A stretch of 64,000 nt of DNA, taken from contig NZ_JANUCT010000001.1 of assembly GCF_024808875.1 (NCBI RefSeq), positions 124,001 to 188,000 on the forward strand, read 5' to 3'. The notes beneath the pieces were generated by a model. The model did no database searches, was not told the origin of the DNA, and saw only the letters and a program-made list of their open reading frames with translations. The translations under genes and the position numbers were made by a program. The stretch is from Methylohalomonas lacus. Its GTDB lineage: Bacteria; Pseudomonadota; Gammaproteobacteria; Methylohalomonadales; Methylohalomonadaceae. Shown here piece by piece: positions 29,979 through 40,697 of the stretch (position 1 is the stretch's first letter; each line of letters begins with the position of its first letter).

Positions 29979-30710
29979 TTAGGGCTTGTCCGTATCCTGG
30001 TCCTGGCCCGAATCCTCCTGCGCAGGCCGGTTTTCCTCGTCGGGATGTTCCAGTTGCTCGAGCCGCTGTTCGACCTTGTGCATATGATCAAGCAGCCGGT
30101 CCAGTGCATTGGCAACCGGGTCGGGCATATCCTGACTGGCACCGTAGGCGTCGAAGCCGATTTTCTTGGCCATTTCCGCGCGATGCGCCTGCATTTCCTT
30201 TTTCACCACCACGCGACCGGGAATACCGACGACGGTGGCGCCGGGCGGCACGTCCTTGACGACGACGGCGTTGGAGCCAACGCGCGCGCCCTCACCGAGG
30301 GTAACCGGGCCGAGTATCTTGGCACCGGCACCAACGACGACGTTATTCCGCAGGGTCGGGTGGCGCTTGCCCTTCTGCCAGGTCGTGCCACCGAGCGTGA
30401 CGCCATGGTAAATCGAGCACTCGTCGCCGATCTCTGATGTCTCGCCGATGACGATACCCATGCCGTGATCGATGAAGAAGCGTTTACCGATTACTGCGCC
30501 GGGATGAATCTCCACGCCGGTCAAGAACCGCGCCAGGTGCGCAAATATGCGTGCCAGCAGACGCAGCTTCTTTTTCCACAACCAGTGATTGAAGCGATGC
30601 ATGACTATGGCCTGGAAACCGGGGCAGGTAAAAATCGTTTCCAGAACCGAACGCGCGGCCGGGTCGCGCTCGAAAACGACCTGAATTTCCTCTTTAAACC
30701 ATTTGAACAT
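29979..30710 (-). CDS. cysE: Serine O-acetyltransferase
   Basis: Encodes 243 residues. Left-handed beta-helix hexapeptide repeats ([40 protein letters not shown]) give the CysE acetyltransferase fold, with catalytic His in the DHGMG segment. It makes O-acetylserine for cysteine synthesis. The C-terminal ~50 residues are acidic and low complexity ([12 protein letters not shown]), longer than in short EpsC forms. Convergent with the response regulator; stops 6 bases apart. Confidence 0.92.
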   Translation of the reverse strand: MFKWFKEEIQVVFERDPAARSVLETIFTCPGFQAIVMHRFNHWLWKKKLRLLARIFAHLARFLTGVEIHPGAVIGKRFFIDHGMGIVIGETSEIGDECSIYHGVTLGGTTWQKGKRHPTLRNNVVVGAGAKILGPVTLGEGARVGSNAVVVKDVPPGATVVGIPGRVVVKKEMQAHRAEMAKKIGFDAYGASQDMPDPVANALDRLLDHMHKVEQRLEQLEHPDEENRPAQEDSGQDQDTDKP

Positions 30711-30730
30711 GGCGTCTTACCTTGAATGAA

Positions 30731-30863
30731 TCCGCGAATGAACGCGAATGTACGCAAATAATATGGATACCTGATAAATAGATGCCGAGCAAAATCCTGA
30801 TATCAATGCCAACATCGTAGTATTGGCATATCGTATTCGCGTTGATTGGCGTTTATTTGCGGA
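30731..30863. repeat. Inverted-repeat element with 10-mer units, copy A
   Basis: Starts TCCGC and continues GAATGAACGC, GAATGTACGC, AAAT (left arm to ~30762). The right arm, read on the minus strand, is TCCGC, AAATAAACGC, CAATCAACGC, GAATA. The unit is approximately RAATNAACGC. An interior hairpin ATGCCAA/TTGGCAT also occurs. The element fills the cysE-valS gap. Copy B at 34704-34889 has the same arms. Confidence 0.8.
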
Positions 30864-30867
30864 CTAT

Positions 30868-33669
30868 TCAATTTAGGCTTTCAATACGTTCGTACTGCTG
30901 TTCGAGTTTGACGATCGCGGCTTCGATTTCATTGCAGCGTTGCCGTTCCTTGTCGACCACCGCAGCCGGCGCCTTGTCGACGAAGCTGCTGTTTTCGAGC
31001 TTGGCACTGATACGCTGGCGATCATTGCGGTACTTGTCCAGTTCTTTCTGCAGCCGCGCCAGTTCGGCCTGCGGATCGATCAGCCCGGCCAGCGGAATGG
31101 CGATGGTCATGTCACCGGCCAGCGCCGTTGCGGCTTCGTCCGACTCGTTCCAGGGTTCCAGCGATTCAATCTTCGCCAGACTGGTCAGGTAGGGACGGTA
31201 TTCATCGAGCCAGGACTGCTCCTGCGCGTTGCCGCCGGTGAATCGCACCGGTAATGGTTTTCCGGGGGCGATATTGAATTCCGCCCGAATGCGCCGGACA
31301 CCGAGAATGAAGGCCTTGACCCATTCGACCGCCGCCAGCACCGTCGCGTCGATACGGCTTTCATCGGCCTGCGGATACGGTTGCAGCATGATGGTTTCGC
31401 CGTCCTTTATGCCGGCGTAGGGGGCGACGCGTTGCCACAGTTCCTCGGTGATGTACGGAATGATCGGATGTGCCAGGCGCAACAGGGCTTCGAGCACCCG
31501 CACCAGAGTCCGCCGGGTGCCGCGCTGTGCCGCCGCACTGCTGTCGCCGGTCAGGGTCACCTTCGACAGTTCCAGGTACCAGTCGCAGTACTCGTCCCAG
31601 GTAAATTCGTAGATTGCCTGGGCGGCAAGATCGAAGCGGTAGTGTTCGAGCTGCTGGGCAACCTCACGCTCGGTCTGCTGCAGCCGGGCAATAATCCAGT
31701 GTTCGGCCAGACCGAGTTCGACCGGACTGGATTCATCGAGACCGGTATCCTGATCCTCGATACTCATCATGACATAGCGCGACGCGTTCCAGAGCTTGTT
31801 GCAGTAGTTGCGATAGCCCTCGATGCGGCCAATGTCGAACTTGATGTCACGACCCGGACCGGCCAGTGAGGCAAAAGTGAAACGCAGCGAGTCAGTGCCG
31901 TAGGCGTTGATGCCGTCGGGGAAGTGCTTGCGGGTCTGCTTCTCGATCTTGTCGGCCTGTTGCAGCTGCATGAGACCGCTGGTGCGTTTTTTGACCAGTG
32001 TGTCGATGTCGATGCCGTCGATTAGATCAATCGGATCGAGCACGTTACCCTTGGACTTCGACATCTTCTGGCCCTCGGAGTCGCGCACCAGGCCGTGGAT
32101 GTAGACCTCGCGGAACGGTACCTCGCCGGTGAATTTCAGTCCCATCATGATCATGCGCGCGACCCAGAAGAAGATGATGTCGAAGCCGGTTACCAGCACG
32201 CTGGTCGGGTAGAAGGTTCTGAACTCGGGCGTGTCCTGCGGCCAGCCCAGCGTCGACATCGGCCACAGCGCCGACGAGAACCAGGTGTCGAGCACATCCT
32301 CGTCGCGGCGCAGACTTATGTCATCACCGAGCTTGTACTGGGCGCGCACCGCCTGCTCGGACTCGCCGACATAGATGTTTTCCTCGGCGTCGTACCAGGC
32401 CGGAATGCGATGGCCCCACCACAGCTGGCGGCTGATGCACCAGTCCTGAATATTGCGCATCCACTCGAAGTAGGTCTTGCTCCAGTTCTCCGGCACAAAG
32501 CGGATACGGCCGTCCTCGACGGCCTGGATCGCCGGCTCGGCCAGTGGCGCGACTTTCACGTACCACTGATTGGTCAGGTAAGGCTCGACGACGGCATTGG
32601 AACGGTCACCGCGCGGCACCATCAGCTTGTGCGCCTCGGTTTTTTCCAGCAGGCCGGCCGTTTCCAGATCGGCAACAATGCGCTTGCGCGCCTCGAACCG
32701 ATCGAGGCCCCGGTATTGCTCCGGTACGCTGTCGTTCATTGCCGCATCGATGGTGAAGATGTTGATCAGGCCGCCGTTGTCCAGCGCCTGGATTGCCGCT
32801 TCATGACTGTGCCGGTTCCAGACCTCGTAGTCGTTGAAGTCATGCGCCGGCGTAATCTTGACGCAGCCGCTGCCGAACTCGGGATCGACATAGTTGTCGG
32901 CAATGACCGGGATCGTGCGATCGGTCAACGGCAGTCTGATCGACTGGCCGATGATCGATTGATAGCGTTCGTCATCCGGGTGTACGGCCACCGCGGCGTC
33001 ACCGAGCAGTGTCTCCGGCCGGGTGGTGGCGACGATGACGTGGCCACTGCCGTCGGCCAGCGGGTATTTCATGTGCCACAGCTGACCCTGTTCCTCTTCA
33101 CTGAGCACTTCCAGATCGGAAATGGCGGTATGCAGCACCGGGTCCCAGTTGACCAGACGCTTGCCGCGATAGATGAGTCCCTCGTTGTACAGATCAATGA
33201 ATACCTTCTGTACGGCGGCGGACAGATCCTCGTTGAGCGTAAAGCGTTCGCGCGACCAGTCCAGCGATGAGCCCAGGCGTCGCAGCTGGGTGGTGATCGT
33301 ATTGCCGGATTCCTGCTTCCATTCCCAGACCCGCTCGATGAACTTCTCGCGACCGAGATCGTGACGCGATTTGTTTTCGCCCTGCAGCTGGCGTTCGACC
33401 ACCATCTGCGTGGCGATGCCGGCGTGATCGGTGCCCGGTTGCCACAGTGTGTTATAGCCACGCATGCGGTGGTAACGGGTCAGGCTATCCATGATGGTGT
33501 TGTTGAAGGCGTGACCCATATGCAGCGTGCCAGTGACGTTCGGTGGCGGCAGCATGATGCAGAACGGTTCGGCGCTGTCATCCATGTGCTGGGGCCGGAA
33601 ATAACCGGCACTTTCCCAGTAGTCATACCAGCGCGTTTCGATCGCTTTCGGGTCGTAAGTCTTGTCCAT
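30868..33669 (-). CDS. valS: Valyl-tRNA synthetase
   Basis: Encodes 933 residues from [20 protein letters not shown]; an in-frame start 30 bases upstream is possible but lacks the family N-terminus. Class I synthetase: HIGH motif [11 protein letters not shown] and KMSKS motif [13 protein letters not shown], the ValRS editing domain between, and a C-terminal coiled coil ([17 protein letters not shown]). Full length for bacterial ValS. Upstream neighbours holC and pepA give the usual gammaproteobacterial order. Confidence 0.97.
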   Translation of the reverse strand: MDKTYDPKAIETRWYDYWESAGYFRPQHMDDSAEPFCIMLPPPNVTGTLHMGHAFNNTIMDSLTRYHRMRGYNTLWQPGTDHAGIATQMVVERQLQGENKSRHDLGREKFIERVWEWKQESGNTITTQLRRLGSSLDWSRERFTLNEDLSAAVQKVFIDLYNEGLIYRGKRLVNWDPVLHTAISDLEVLSEEEQGQLWHMKYPLADGSGHVIVATTRPETLLGDAAVAVHPDDERYQSIIGQSIRLPLTDRTIPVIADNYVDPEFGSGCVKITPAHDFNDYEVWNRHSHEAAIQALDNGGLINIFTIDAAMNDSVPEQYRGLDRFEARKRIVADLETAGLLEKTEAHKLMVPRGDRSNAVVEPYLTNQWYVKVAPLAEPAIQAVEDGRIRFVPENWSKTYFEWMRNIQDWCISRQLWWGHRIPAWYDAEENIYVGESEQAVRAQYKLGDDISLRRDEDVLDTWFSSALWPMSTLGWPQDTPEFRTFYPTSVLVTGFDIIFFWVARMIMMGLKFTGEVPFREVYIHGLVRDSEGQKMSKSKGNVLDPIDLIDGIDIDTLVKKRTSGLMQLQQADKIEKQTRKHFPDGINAYGTDSLRFTFASLAGPGRDIKFDIGRIEGYRNYCNKLWNASRYVMMSIEDQDTGLDESSPVELGLAEHWIIARLQQTEREVAQQLEHYRFDLAAQAIYEFTWDEYCDWYLELSKVTLTGDSSAAAQRGTRRTLVRVLEALLRLAHPIIPYITEELWQRVAPYAGIKDGETIMLQPYPQADESRIDATVLAAVEWVKAFILGVRRIRAEFNIAPGKPLPVRFTGGNAQEQSWLDEYRPYLTSLAKIESLEPWNESDEAATALAGDMTIAIPLAGLIDPQAELARLQKELDKYRNDRQRISAKLENSSFVDKAPAAVVDKERQRCNEIEAAIVKLEQQYERIESLN

Positions 33670-33781
33670 GGTCTTTCTATCGGTCAGATCGCCGGCCAAT
33701 GTCCGGCAGTGGCATACAGGTGGTTTCAGTACTTACCCGCTGATGGGACAACAGCGGGTAACGAATGGCGTCAGCGCCTGG

Positions 33782-34201
33782 TCAGCGGACGGCAGAATCA
33801 TCGTTGCTGTCCTGATCGGCGCTGTCGAGTTGTTGCGGGTCGAGCTTCAGTGCGGCGGCCAGCTCGTTGCGGAATTCGGTCAGTACGCTGTATTTGAGCA
33901 TGCCGACCACGGTCTCCAGTTCGGTCTCCAGTTGCTCTGCGAGCTGGTCCAGCAACTGCCGAATCTGCTGCGGGTCCGGCCCAGCTGCCGCTGGCACTGC
34001 GGACGGCGCGGCAGCATGATCGTCCGCGGCTGGTTCGCTGTCGTCGTCTGCAACGATGTCATCAAGCAATGGCAGTTTTTCGCTCGCCGGGCTGCCGTCA
34101 TCGGCCTGCGAGTCGAGCAGCGTTTCCAGCTGGCGGATGGCATCGCCCAGGTCGGCATCGCTGCTGTCCGGACGCTGGGGCTGGCGATCAGATTGACTCA
34201 T
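33782..34201 (-). CDS. Acidic hypothetical protein between holC and valS
   Basis: Encodes 139 residues, rich in Asp, Glu, Ala and Gln. A low-complexity middle (ADDHAAAPSAVPAAAGPD) separates two probable helices (LGDAIRQLETLLDSQADD; QQIRQLLDQLAEQLETELET). No family recognised. Located between holC and valS in a position often occupied by a short conserved hypothetical protein; it may work with the clamp-loader chi subunit, which is inference from position only. Confidence 0.6.
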   Translation of the reverse strand: MSQSDRQPQRPDSSDADLGDAIRQLETLLDSQADDGSPASEKLPLLDDIVADDDSEPAADDHAAAPSAVPAAAGPDPQQIRQLLDQLAEQLETELETVVGMLKYSVLTEFRNELAAALKLDPQQLDSADQDSNDDSAVR

Positions 34202-34246
34202 TTATAGGCTCGCGCTTGTGGCTGGACCATCACGGTCGCATCGGTA

Positions 34247-34693
34247 TCAGGCGTCGATGCTGTGATTGTGCAGTTCGTGGCCCTGGTCGCGATAGGTTCG
34301 ATAGCGCTGGCGGGCCGCTTGCCGCTCGTCGGCATTACCACCGACGATTTCCGCGATTCTATCAAATTTGCCGACCGCAGGTGGCATGTCATCACCGAGG
34401 TTCACCAGCACATCGACGTCGGTAATGCCGTTCTGGATGGCGGCGGGGTCGCCCCAGCCAATCAGGACCGGGACTTCGCCGACGGCATCGCTGTCGACCA
34501 GCGCGTGGGGCACGAAGCTTATATCACGGAAGGTCCACAGCAGCTCGTCGAATTCGGTGGCGCGGTCGCGATCAGCGGCCAGCAGGCAGACCCGGTGGCC
34601 GGCCTTCCAGGCTTTCGCGGTCAATGCGCAGGCGAACTGCTTGCGCGACTGGCCGCCGCTCTCCGGCAAAATATAGAAGTCGACTCTTGCCAT
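34247..34693 (-). CDS. holC: DNA polymerase III subunit chi
   Basis: Encodes 148 residues with the HolC pattern: MARVDFYILPESGGQSRKQF, then ACALTAKAWKAGHRVCLLAAD and LLWTFRDISFVPHAL. Chi joins psi in the clamp-loader complex and contacts SSB. Sits between pepA and valS as usual in gammaproteobacteria. The gene is preceded by inverted-repeat element copy B. Confidence 0.92.
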   Translation of the reverse strand: MARVDFYILPESGGQSRKQFACALTAKAWKAGHRVCLLAADRDRATEFDELLWTFRDISFVPHALVDSDAVGEVPVLIGWGDPAAIQNGITDVDVLVNLGDDMPPAVGKFDRIAEIVGGNADERQAARQRYRTYRDQGHELHNHSIDA

Positions 34694-34703
34694 AAAACGT
34701 CAG

Positions 34704-34889
34704 TCCGCAAATGAACGCAAATGAACGCAAATCCTGGAACTGCTGATGCTAGAGCCAGCTGGTCTGAATGTGTCATAGCCGGGTCGATGCACGGTGACTC
34801 CTTATATTTTCAGTGTTCACGGGCGGCCGGATATTCGCATAATGCCATCACGGTTGGCCCATTGGCGTTAATTCGCGTGCATTCGCGGT
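34704..34889. repeat. Inverted-repeat element with 10-mer units, copy B
   Basis: Left arm is TCCGC followed by AAATGAACGC twice and AAAT (34704-34732). The right arm read on the minus strand is ACCGC, GAATGCACGC, GAATTAACGC, CAAT, ending at 34889. The core differs from copy A in length (186 versus 133 bases in all) and sequence. It occupies the holC-pepA gap and abuts the pepA stop codon at 34890. Confidence 0.8.
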
Positions 34890-36389
34890 TCATCTCTCAT
34901 TGATACGATCCAGCAGGTACTGCACCAGCAGTGGTACCGGCCGGCCAGTGGCGCCCTTTTCCTTGCCGGTCAGCCAGGCGGTGCCGGCGATGTCCAGGTG
35001 GGCCCAGTGGAATTTCTTGGCAAAGCGCGACAGGAAGCAGGCGGCGGTTATGGCACCACCGTCGCGGCCGCCGCCGACGTTGGCCATATCGGCGAACGGG
35101 CTGTCCAGGGCCTGCTGGTACTCGTCCCACATCGGCAGCTGCCAGGCCGGATCGCCAATGGTGCGGCCGGCGACCAGCAGGTCATTGGCCAGTGCCTGGT
35201 GGTTGGCGAACAGGCCGCTGGCATGCTTGCCCAGTGCAACCACGCAGGCGCCGGTCAGGGTGGCGATGTCGACCACCGATTCCGGCTCGTACTGCTCGCA
35301 GTAGGTGAGGGCGTCGCACAGGATCAGCCGGCCCTCGGCATCGGTATTCAGGACCTCGATGGTCTGGCCGGACATGCTCGTGTAAATATCGCCGGGGCGG
35401 GTGGCCTTGCTGCCGGGCATGTTCTCCACCGTCGGCACCAGGCCGATAAAATTGATCGGCAGGTTGAGTTCGGCGACAGCGGTCATGGCGCCGAAGACGC
35501 TGGCGGCACCGCACATGTCGTATTTCATTTCGTCCATGCCGCTGGCCGGCTTGATCGAGATGCCGCCGGTGTCGAAGGTCACGCCCTTGCCGACGAAGGC
35601 CACCGGTTTTTCGTCCTTGCGGCCACCCCGGTATTCCATGACGATCAGCCGGGCCGGTTGCTCGCTGCCCTGGGCCACCGACAGCAATGATCCCATGCCA
35701 AGCTCTTCCATGGCCGCCTCGTCGAGCACCTTGACGTCAACGGACTTGTATTTTTTCGCCAGCTCAAGCGCCTGGTCAGCAAGATAGGTCGGGTTGCAGA
35801 TGTTGGGCGGCAGGTTGGCAAGTTCCTTGGCGGTCTGCACGCCGTCGGCAATCGCCTGGCCGACTTCGACGGCTTCCTCGCCGGCGGTCAGGTCGCGACG
35901 CGTGGGCACGCCCAGCACGACCTTGCGCAACGGCCGGCGGGCACTTTCCTTTTTGCTCTTGAGCTGTTCGAAGCGATACAGTGAATCGCGTACAGTCAGT
36001 ACGGCCTGCTGTACCTTCCAGCGGACATCGCGGCCCTTGACGTTGATCTCCGGCAGGTAGCAGACCGCCTCCATGGAGCCGGTGTCGTTGAGGCTGTGCG
36101 CCATGGTGGCGATGATGCGGCGATACTGGGTCTCGCCAAGCTCGCGCTCTTTGCCACAGCCGATGAGCAGGACCCGGTCGGCGAGTGTGCCGGGAACATT
36201 GTGCAATAACAGGGTCTGACCAAGTTTGCCCTCGATATCGCCGCGACGTACCAGGTTGGAAAGAAACCGTTCACTGGCCTGGTCGATGGTACGTGCCGCT
36301 GATGACAGGCGCCGGGGCTCGAAAACACCGACCACGATGCAGGCGCTGCGCTGCTTCTCCGGATTACCGCTTTTGATCGTAAATTCCAT
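34890..36389 (-). CDS. pepA: Leucyl aminopeptidase (cytosol aminopeptidase)
   Basis: Encodes 499 residues from [20 protein letters not shown]; a frame start 33 bases upstream exists but lacks family sequence. The M17 signature [14 protein letters not shown] holds metal ligands of the dinuclear zinc site, and [17 protein letters not shown] is also typical. It trims N-terminal residues from peptides and in E. coli also binds DNA at cer sites. Divergent from lptF with about 180 bases between. Confidence 0.96.
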   Translation of the reverse strand: MEFTIKSGNPEKQRSACIVVGVFEPRRLSSAARTIDQASERFLSNLVRRGDIEGKLGQTLLLHNVPGTLADRVLLIGCGKERELGETQYRRIIATMAHSLNDTGSMEAVCYLPEINVKGRDVRWKVQQAVLTVRDSLYRFEQLKSKKESARRPLRKVVLGVPTRRDLTAGEEAVEVGQAIADGVQTAKELANLPPNICNPTYLADQALELAKKYKSVDVKVLDEAAMEELGMGSLLSVAQGSEQPARLIVMEYRGGRKDEKPVAFVGKGVTFDTGGISIKPASGMDEMKYDMCGAASVFGAMTAVAELNLPINFIGLVPTVENMPGSKATRPGDIYTSMSGQTIEVLNTDAEGRLILCDALTYCEQYEPESVVDIATLTGACVVALGKHASGLFANHQALANDLLVAGRTIGDPAWQLPMWDEYQQALDSPFADMANVGGGRDGGAITAACFLSRFAKKFHWAHLDIAGTAWLTGKEKGATGRPVPLLVQYLLDRINER

Positions 36390-36568
36390 AATAATTCTCT
36401 GGTTAGACGGCTCCGCCGGCACCGGGAAAAACTGTCATTTAAGGGTGCTTAGTCGTTCAAGGCCGGATATGCGTTGGTTTTTGCAAGTTTATTCCTTTAC
36501 TCTAGCCGACGCAAAAAACCGCTTTGCTGCCACAGCCGCTCGTACACAGGAATAATTGCCGCACCGTC

Positions 36569-37657
36569 GTGATCATCGAACGCTACATTCAGCAGGAAAT
36601 ATTTCGCTATTTGGTCTGGCTGGCGGGCTTATTGTTCCTGATCCTGATGAGTCACCGCTTCGTCGACTACCTGGCCGACGCCGCCGCCGGCAAGCTGGCC
36701 GGCGAGCTGATTTTCCAGATGCTGGGGCTGAAGTTGCTGGCCAACATGCCGACGCTGCTGCCGGTATCGCTGTATCTGGCCATCCTGCTCGCCTACGGCC
36801 GACTGTTGCGCGACTCGGAGCTGACCATCATGGGCGCGGCCGGGCTGGGCCTGCGTTTCCAGCTGCGCGTGGCGACCCGCTTCACGGCGCTGTTCGCCAT
36901 GCCGCTGGCGCTGGTGGTGTTTTACCTGGCGCCCTGGGCCGAGGCGACGATCCAGTCGCTGGAGGTGCGCGCCCAGCAGGAAGCCGATATTTCCGGCCTG
37001 AGCGCCGGTCAGTTCCGCGAATTCGGCGACGGTGAGCGCATTGTCTACATCGAGGGCCTGACGCCGGACGGCAATGCCATGACCGACGTGTTCCTGCAGG
37101 TGCGCCAGGAGGGCCAGCTCGGTGTATTGAGTTCGGACCAGGCGCGTTTTGATTACGAACCGACCGTCGGTACGCGCTACATCGTCTTCGCGGACGGTCA
37201 TCGTTACGTCGGCCGCCCCGGCCAGCTTGATTACGAGATCACCGACTATGCCACCTACTCGGTCCTGCTGAGCCGGTCACAGGCCGTGCCGACGTCGCTG
37301 GATCTGGAAGCGCGCTCCACACTCGAGCTGTTGCGCAATCGGGATGCCGGCAAGTACGCCGAGCTGCAGTGGCGGCTGGCGGTGATGATCGGTGCTTTTC
37401 TGCTGGCGCTGCTGGCGGTCATGCTCAACCGCGTGTTCGTGAAACAGAAACAGTACCTGAGCATTTTCATCGCCATGCTGTTCTATTTCCTCTATAGCAA
37501 TCTTCTGAGCATCTCCAAGACCATGGTCGTGCGCGAGGTGTTGCCGCCCTGGCTGGGCCTGTGGTGGGTGCACGGCCTGATGGCGGGCGTCATCTTGTTA
37601 CTGGTCGGTCTGCCGTATTTGCGCGGCTGGCGGCCACGCTTCAGGGTCAGGCACTGA
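36569..37657 (+). CDS. lptF: LPS export permease LptF
   Basis: Encodes 362 residues starting at GTG 36569 (VIIERYIQQEIFRYLVWL), which places the family N-terminus correctly; a longer frame upstream has no family match. It has membrane segments near the N-terminus (three) and C-terminus (three) of the YjgP/YjgQ family and a periplasmic jellyroll domain between (~130-265). With LptG and LptB it extracts LPS from the inner membrane. Stop and lptG start overlap as TGATG. Confidence 0.95.
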   Translation: MIIERYIQQEIFRYLVWLAGLLFLILMSHRFVDYLADAAAGKLAGELIFQMLGLKLLANMPTLLPVSLYLAILLAYGRLLRDSELTIMGAAGLGLRFQLRVATRFTALFAMPLALVVFYLAPWAEATIQSLEVRAQQEADISGLSAGQFREFGDGERIVYIEGLTPDGNAMTDVFLQVRQEGQLGVLSSDQARFDYEPTVGTRYIVFADGHRYVGRPGQLDYEITDYATYSVLLSRSQAVPTSLDLEARSTLELLRNRDAGKYAELQWRLAVMIGAFLLALLAVMLNRVFVKQKQYLSIFIAMLFYFLYSNLLSISKTMVVREVLPPWLGLWWVHGLMAGVILLLVGLPYLRGWRPRFRVRH

Positions 37658-38721
37658 TGGTTATTATCGATCGTTACCTGGGCACCATGCTGATCCGCAC
37701 CACCGCGCTGGTGCTGTTTGTACTGATGTTGTTGTTCGCGTTTTTCTCGCTTATCGATCAGCTCGAGGATACCGGTCGCGGCGCCTTTGGCGTCTATAAC
37801 GCGTTCGAGTACGTCGCCCTGACCATGCCGCGCACAGTGGCCGAACTGTTTCCCATCGCCGCGGTCATCGGCGCGATGACCACGCTCGGACTGTTCGCGC
37901 GCAACAGCGAACTGACGGTCATCCGCGCCGCCGGCGTGTCGCGGAACCGGGTCCTGTACGGCCTGCTGAAAGGCGGTCTGGTGCTGGCCGTTGTTGCCGT
38001 CATGCTCGCCGAGATCGTCGCACCGCCGGCCGAACAGGCTGCGCAGAAACGTCGCTCGGTGGCGCTGTCGGAGCAGATCTCGACCGAGTCGCGTTATGGT
38101 TTCTGGGTCCGCGACGGCAACAGCTATATCAACATCCGTACGCTGCTACCGGATGACGAGTTCCGCGATATCTATATTTACGAGTTCGATGGCAGCAATC
38201 GCCTGCGTTTTAGCACACATGCCGAACGTGCGCATTATCGCGATGGCGAATGGCGGCTGTTCGACCTGCAACAGACGGTCATCGATCGCGAGAAGGTGCG
38301 CCAGAAGGCGATTGAATCAGCCGACTGGGACACGCAGCTCAATCCGGACGTCATCAACCTGGTGGTAGTCAAACCGGAGCACCTGGGACTGTTCGACCTG
38401 CGTGAATATATCGACTACCTGGCCGCCAACAACCAGAACACGTTACGTTACCGCCAGGCATTATGGAGCAAGATCGTCTATCCGTTCTCGATTCTCGTGC
38501 TGATCGCACTGGCCGTGCCGCTGGTCAAGGCCGAGGCGCGCTCCGGCGCGATCGGCCAGCGCATATTCATTGGTACGCTGATCGGCATCCTGTTTCATAT
38601 CGTCAATCAGGCGATGTCACACTTGGGCGTGGTCTTCAAGCTGTCCCCTGTCTTCAGTGCGGCGTTGCCCAGCGTCGTCATCTTCGTGGTGACGCTGTGG
38701 TTGATACGCCGTAGTCATTGA
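37657..38721 (+). CDS. lptG: LPS export permease LptG
   Basis: Encodes 354 residues from MVIIDRYLGTMLIRTTALVL; the start overlaps the lptF stop. Same YjgP/YjgQ fold: three N-terminal and three C-terminal membrane segments around a periplasmic domain, including the conserved cytoplasmic loop FARNSELTVIRAAGVS that contacts LptB. Works as heterodimer with LptF. Confidence 0.95.
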   Translation: MVIIDRYLGTMLIRTTALVLFVLMLLFAFFSLIDQLEDTGRGAFGVYNAFEYVALTMPRTVAELFPIAAVIGAMTTLGLFARNSELTVIRAAGVSRNRVLYGLLKGGLVLAVVAVMLAEIVAPPAEQAAQKRRSVALSEQISTESRYGFWVRDGNSYINIRTLLPDDEFRDIYIYEFDGSNRLRFSTHAERAHYRDGEWRLFDLQQTVIDREKVRQKAIESADWDTQLNPDVINLVVVKPEHLGLFDLREYIDYLAANNQNTLRYRQALWSKIVYPFSILVLIALAVPLVKAEARSGAIGQRIFIGTLIGILFHIVNQAMSHLGVVFKLSPVFSAALPSVVIFVVTLWLIRRSH

Positions 38722-38790
38722 TACCCGCCATGAATGGGGCCGGAGAGTGGTGCGGCGCCTGCCGTGGCAAGCGGTCTTGAGCCGACCCGG

Positions 38791-39216
38791 TTACGGATCG
38801 GGCGTGCGCTCCAGGCGCGTTGCCGATAGCCGGTCGTGCCAGGTCAGGCGCTCACGGTCGACGAGCAGCCAGGCGTAACCCAGTCCGCAAGCGGCCAGCG
38901 ACAGCAGGGCCGCCAGAAATCGCAACAACGCGCGCGCCCAGTTCAGACCGTTAGCGTCATTACTGACCAGCCGCAGGCGCCAGGCCTTCATGCCCAGGGT
39001 CTGGCCGCCGCGGGTCCATTGCCAGGCCAGGTAGAGAAAGATGATGCCGAGCAGGTAAAGCTGGAAAGCCGGGGCACCGGCAGGAATTGCGCCGCCGCTG
39101 AGCAGGGTAACGGGCAGGCTGGCGACAAACAGGACACCGACCAGCAACAGGCCGTCGTAGACCATGGCCGCGAGTTGCCGTGCCAGCATTTTCAGGCTTG
39201 CTCTGTCGGGCAGCAT
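38791..39216 (-). CDS. RDD-family membrane protein
   Basis: Encodes 141 residues from MLPDRASLKMLARQLAAMVY; frames upstream overlap the divergent promoter region and do not look coded. It has the RDD pattern near its start (ARQLAAMVYDGLLLVGVLF) and later TLGMKAWRLRLV, with three to four membrane segments. Family members are small membrane proteins of mostly unknown or ion-transport role. Position next to lptFG and divergent from the hydrolase. Confidence 0.82.
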   Translation of the reverse strand: MLPDRASLKMLARQLAAMVYDGLLLVGVLFVASLPVTLLSGGAIPAGAPAFQLYLLGIIFLYLAWQWTRGGQTLGMKAWRLRLVSNDANGLNWARALLRFLAALLSLAACGLGYAWLLVDRERLTWHDRLSATRLERTPDP

Positions 39217-39331
39217 AGTGAGCGTTTCGTGGTGGTTGGATTTATCTTGTGACGGCTTGAAATCATCCGTCCCGTGACAGGTCACACAGATAACTGCAGC
39301 CACTACAACTATACCGCAAGTTGGCGAGACG

Positions 39332-40288
39332 ATGATGCTGGACATGTTCAGAAAGCTTGTCCTGTCAGGCCTGTGCCTGCTGCTGCCCGCCATGGCCCTG
39401 GCCGGGCAGCCGCGCTATGCCGTCGACGCGCCGCCGGGCCAGCGGCTGGATGTCGGCGGTTACAAGCTGCATATCCACTGCCAGGGCCGGGGGACGCCGA
39501 CGATCATCCTCGACGCCGGCGTGGGTGGCTTTTCCCTGGAGTGGTTGCCGGTCCAGCGGGCATTGTCGGCGCATACGCGTGTCTGTGCCTACGATCGCGC
39601 CGGTTACGGCTGGAGCGACATGGGACCTTTGCCGCGGACGACGGCCCGCATCAGCAACGAGCTGCAGCGGTTGCTGGCGGCGGCGACCGTACGGCCGCCC
39701 TATATTCTGGTCGGCCACTCGTTCGGCGGTTATTCCGTGCAGCACTATGCCCGCAGTAATCCCGACAAGGTGGCCGGCATGGTACTGATTGAGGCCTCGC
39801 ACCCGGAGCAGGTGCAACGCCTGCCGCAGTACAGGCAGCCGCGCCGGCCGGCACCAGGCGGACGTCGTGTGGCGTTGTTGCGGCAGTTGCGGCTGCACCC
39901 GAATTACCCGGAACCGTACGTGGCACTGGCTTACCAGCTGATTACCACCTGGAAGACGGCCATGACCGTGCACGAGGAAATGGAGCACTTCCCGCGCAGC
40001 GCCGAACAGGTGCGCCAGGCCGGCGAATTGCCGGATGTCCCGTTACTGGTATTGACCCGCGGCCTGCGGGTTTGGCCGCACACGGCTTACGGCGATGCGA
40101 TGGAATTTACCTGGATGGCGTTGCAGGACGAGCTGGCCGGGCTGGACGCCGATGCCGTGCACCTGATCGCCGAGCATTCGGGGCATTCGATTCACATGGA
40201 CGAACCCGGGCTGGTCGTCAATGCCATCAACACGCTGCTCAACCGCATCGATAATAAGGACACTTATGCCCGGCACGACGGACCCTGA
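39332..40288 (+). CDS. Exported alpha/beta hydrolase
   Basis: Encodes 318 residues with an N-terminal signal peptide (LVLSGLCLLLPAMALA). The catalytic nucleophile is in GHSFGGYSVQHY (Ser), the oxyanion segment is LDAGVGGFSLEW, and a His near the end (AEHSGHSIHMDEP) completes the usual triad; the acid is probably an Asp in the segment after strand 6-7. No substrate can be deduced. Close relatives are annotated only as alpha/beta fold hydrolases. Confidence 0.85.
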   Translation: MMLDMFRKLVLSGLCLLLPAMALAGQPRYAVDAPPGQRLDVGGYKLHIHCQGRGTPTIILDAGVGGFSLEWLPVQRALSAHTRVCAYDRAGYGWSDMGPLPRTTARISNELQRLLAAATVRPPYILVGHSFGGYSVQHYARSNPDKVAGMVLIEASHPEQVQRLPQYRQPRRPAPGGRRVALLRQLRLHPNYPEPYVALAYQLITTWKTAMTVHEEMEHFPRSAEQVRQAGELPDVPLLVLTRGLRVWPHTAYGDAMEFTWMALQDELAGLDADAVHLIAEHSGHSIHMDEPGLVVNAINTLLNRIDNKDTYARHDGP

Positions 40289-40316
40289 AAAAAAGCGGGC
40301 GCCGAGGTGGCGCCCG
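40288..40316 (-). terminator. Rho-independent terminator, minus strand
   Basis: A 7-base-pair GC stem (GGGCGCC / GGCGCCC, 40297-40303 and 40309-40315) with a 5-base loop. On the minus strand it is followed by a run of T (A-run at 40288-40294 on plus), so it would end transcripts coming from the diguanylate cyclase gene; on the plus strand there is no T-run. Confidence 0.7.
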
Positions 40317-40697
40317 AATGGCAGGAAGTGCTGCATGCCTGGTTACTAAGAGGAGAGGATATCTGCACTGTAGTTACTGCACGTGGCGTGCCAATGTTGT
40401 GTTTCAATAAAATCAACAACATGACGACCGGAATTCAGGCATGAGGTTGCACTCACGCACCCTGAGGGGGCAGTCGGCACCATTCGTGTGCGTCCCGGCC
40501 CATATTGCCTGTTTCCAGCACACCCGTGGCGAGGGCCGGCACGCGTGTCATGCTTTTAGTAGTCACTTTGTAGACGCGGCGTTTGGCATGCATGGCTGCG
40601 GATTACTGAGGCAGGCCGGGGGAGATGATTGCCTGGCCGCGGGGAAACTGACTCCACGGCTTGATTCACTTGCCTGAGAGTCAGTCCATGCCAGCAG
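40317..40697. other. Intergenic, no convincing gene
   Basis: This stretch contains one short plus-strand open frame (40441-40677) with no ribosome site and no recognisable sequence, so it is not called. The region is the 3' flank of the minus-strand diguanylate cyclase gene and carries the terminator just to its left. No RNA motif recognised. Confidence 0.5.

Noticed and set aside
30731-30863. CRISPR or phage attachment site
   Set aside because: Two opposed arms of 10-mer units and no unique spacers; same arms recur at 34704-34889 as a miniature element.
40441-40677. 78-residue plus-strand open frame
   Set aside because: No ribosome site, unusual Cys/His-rich translation typical of a chance frame in GC-rich DNA.
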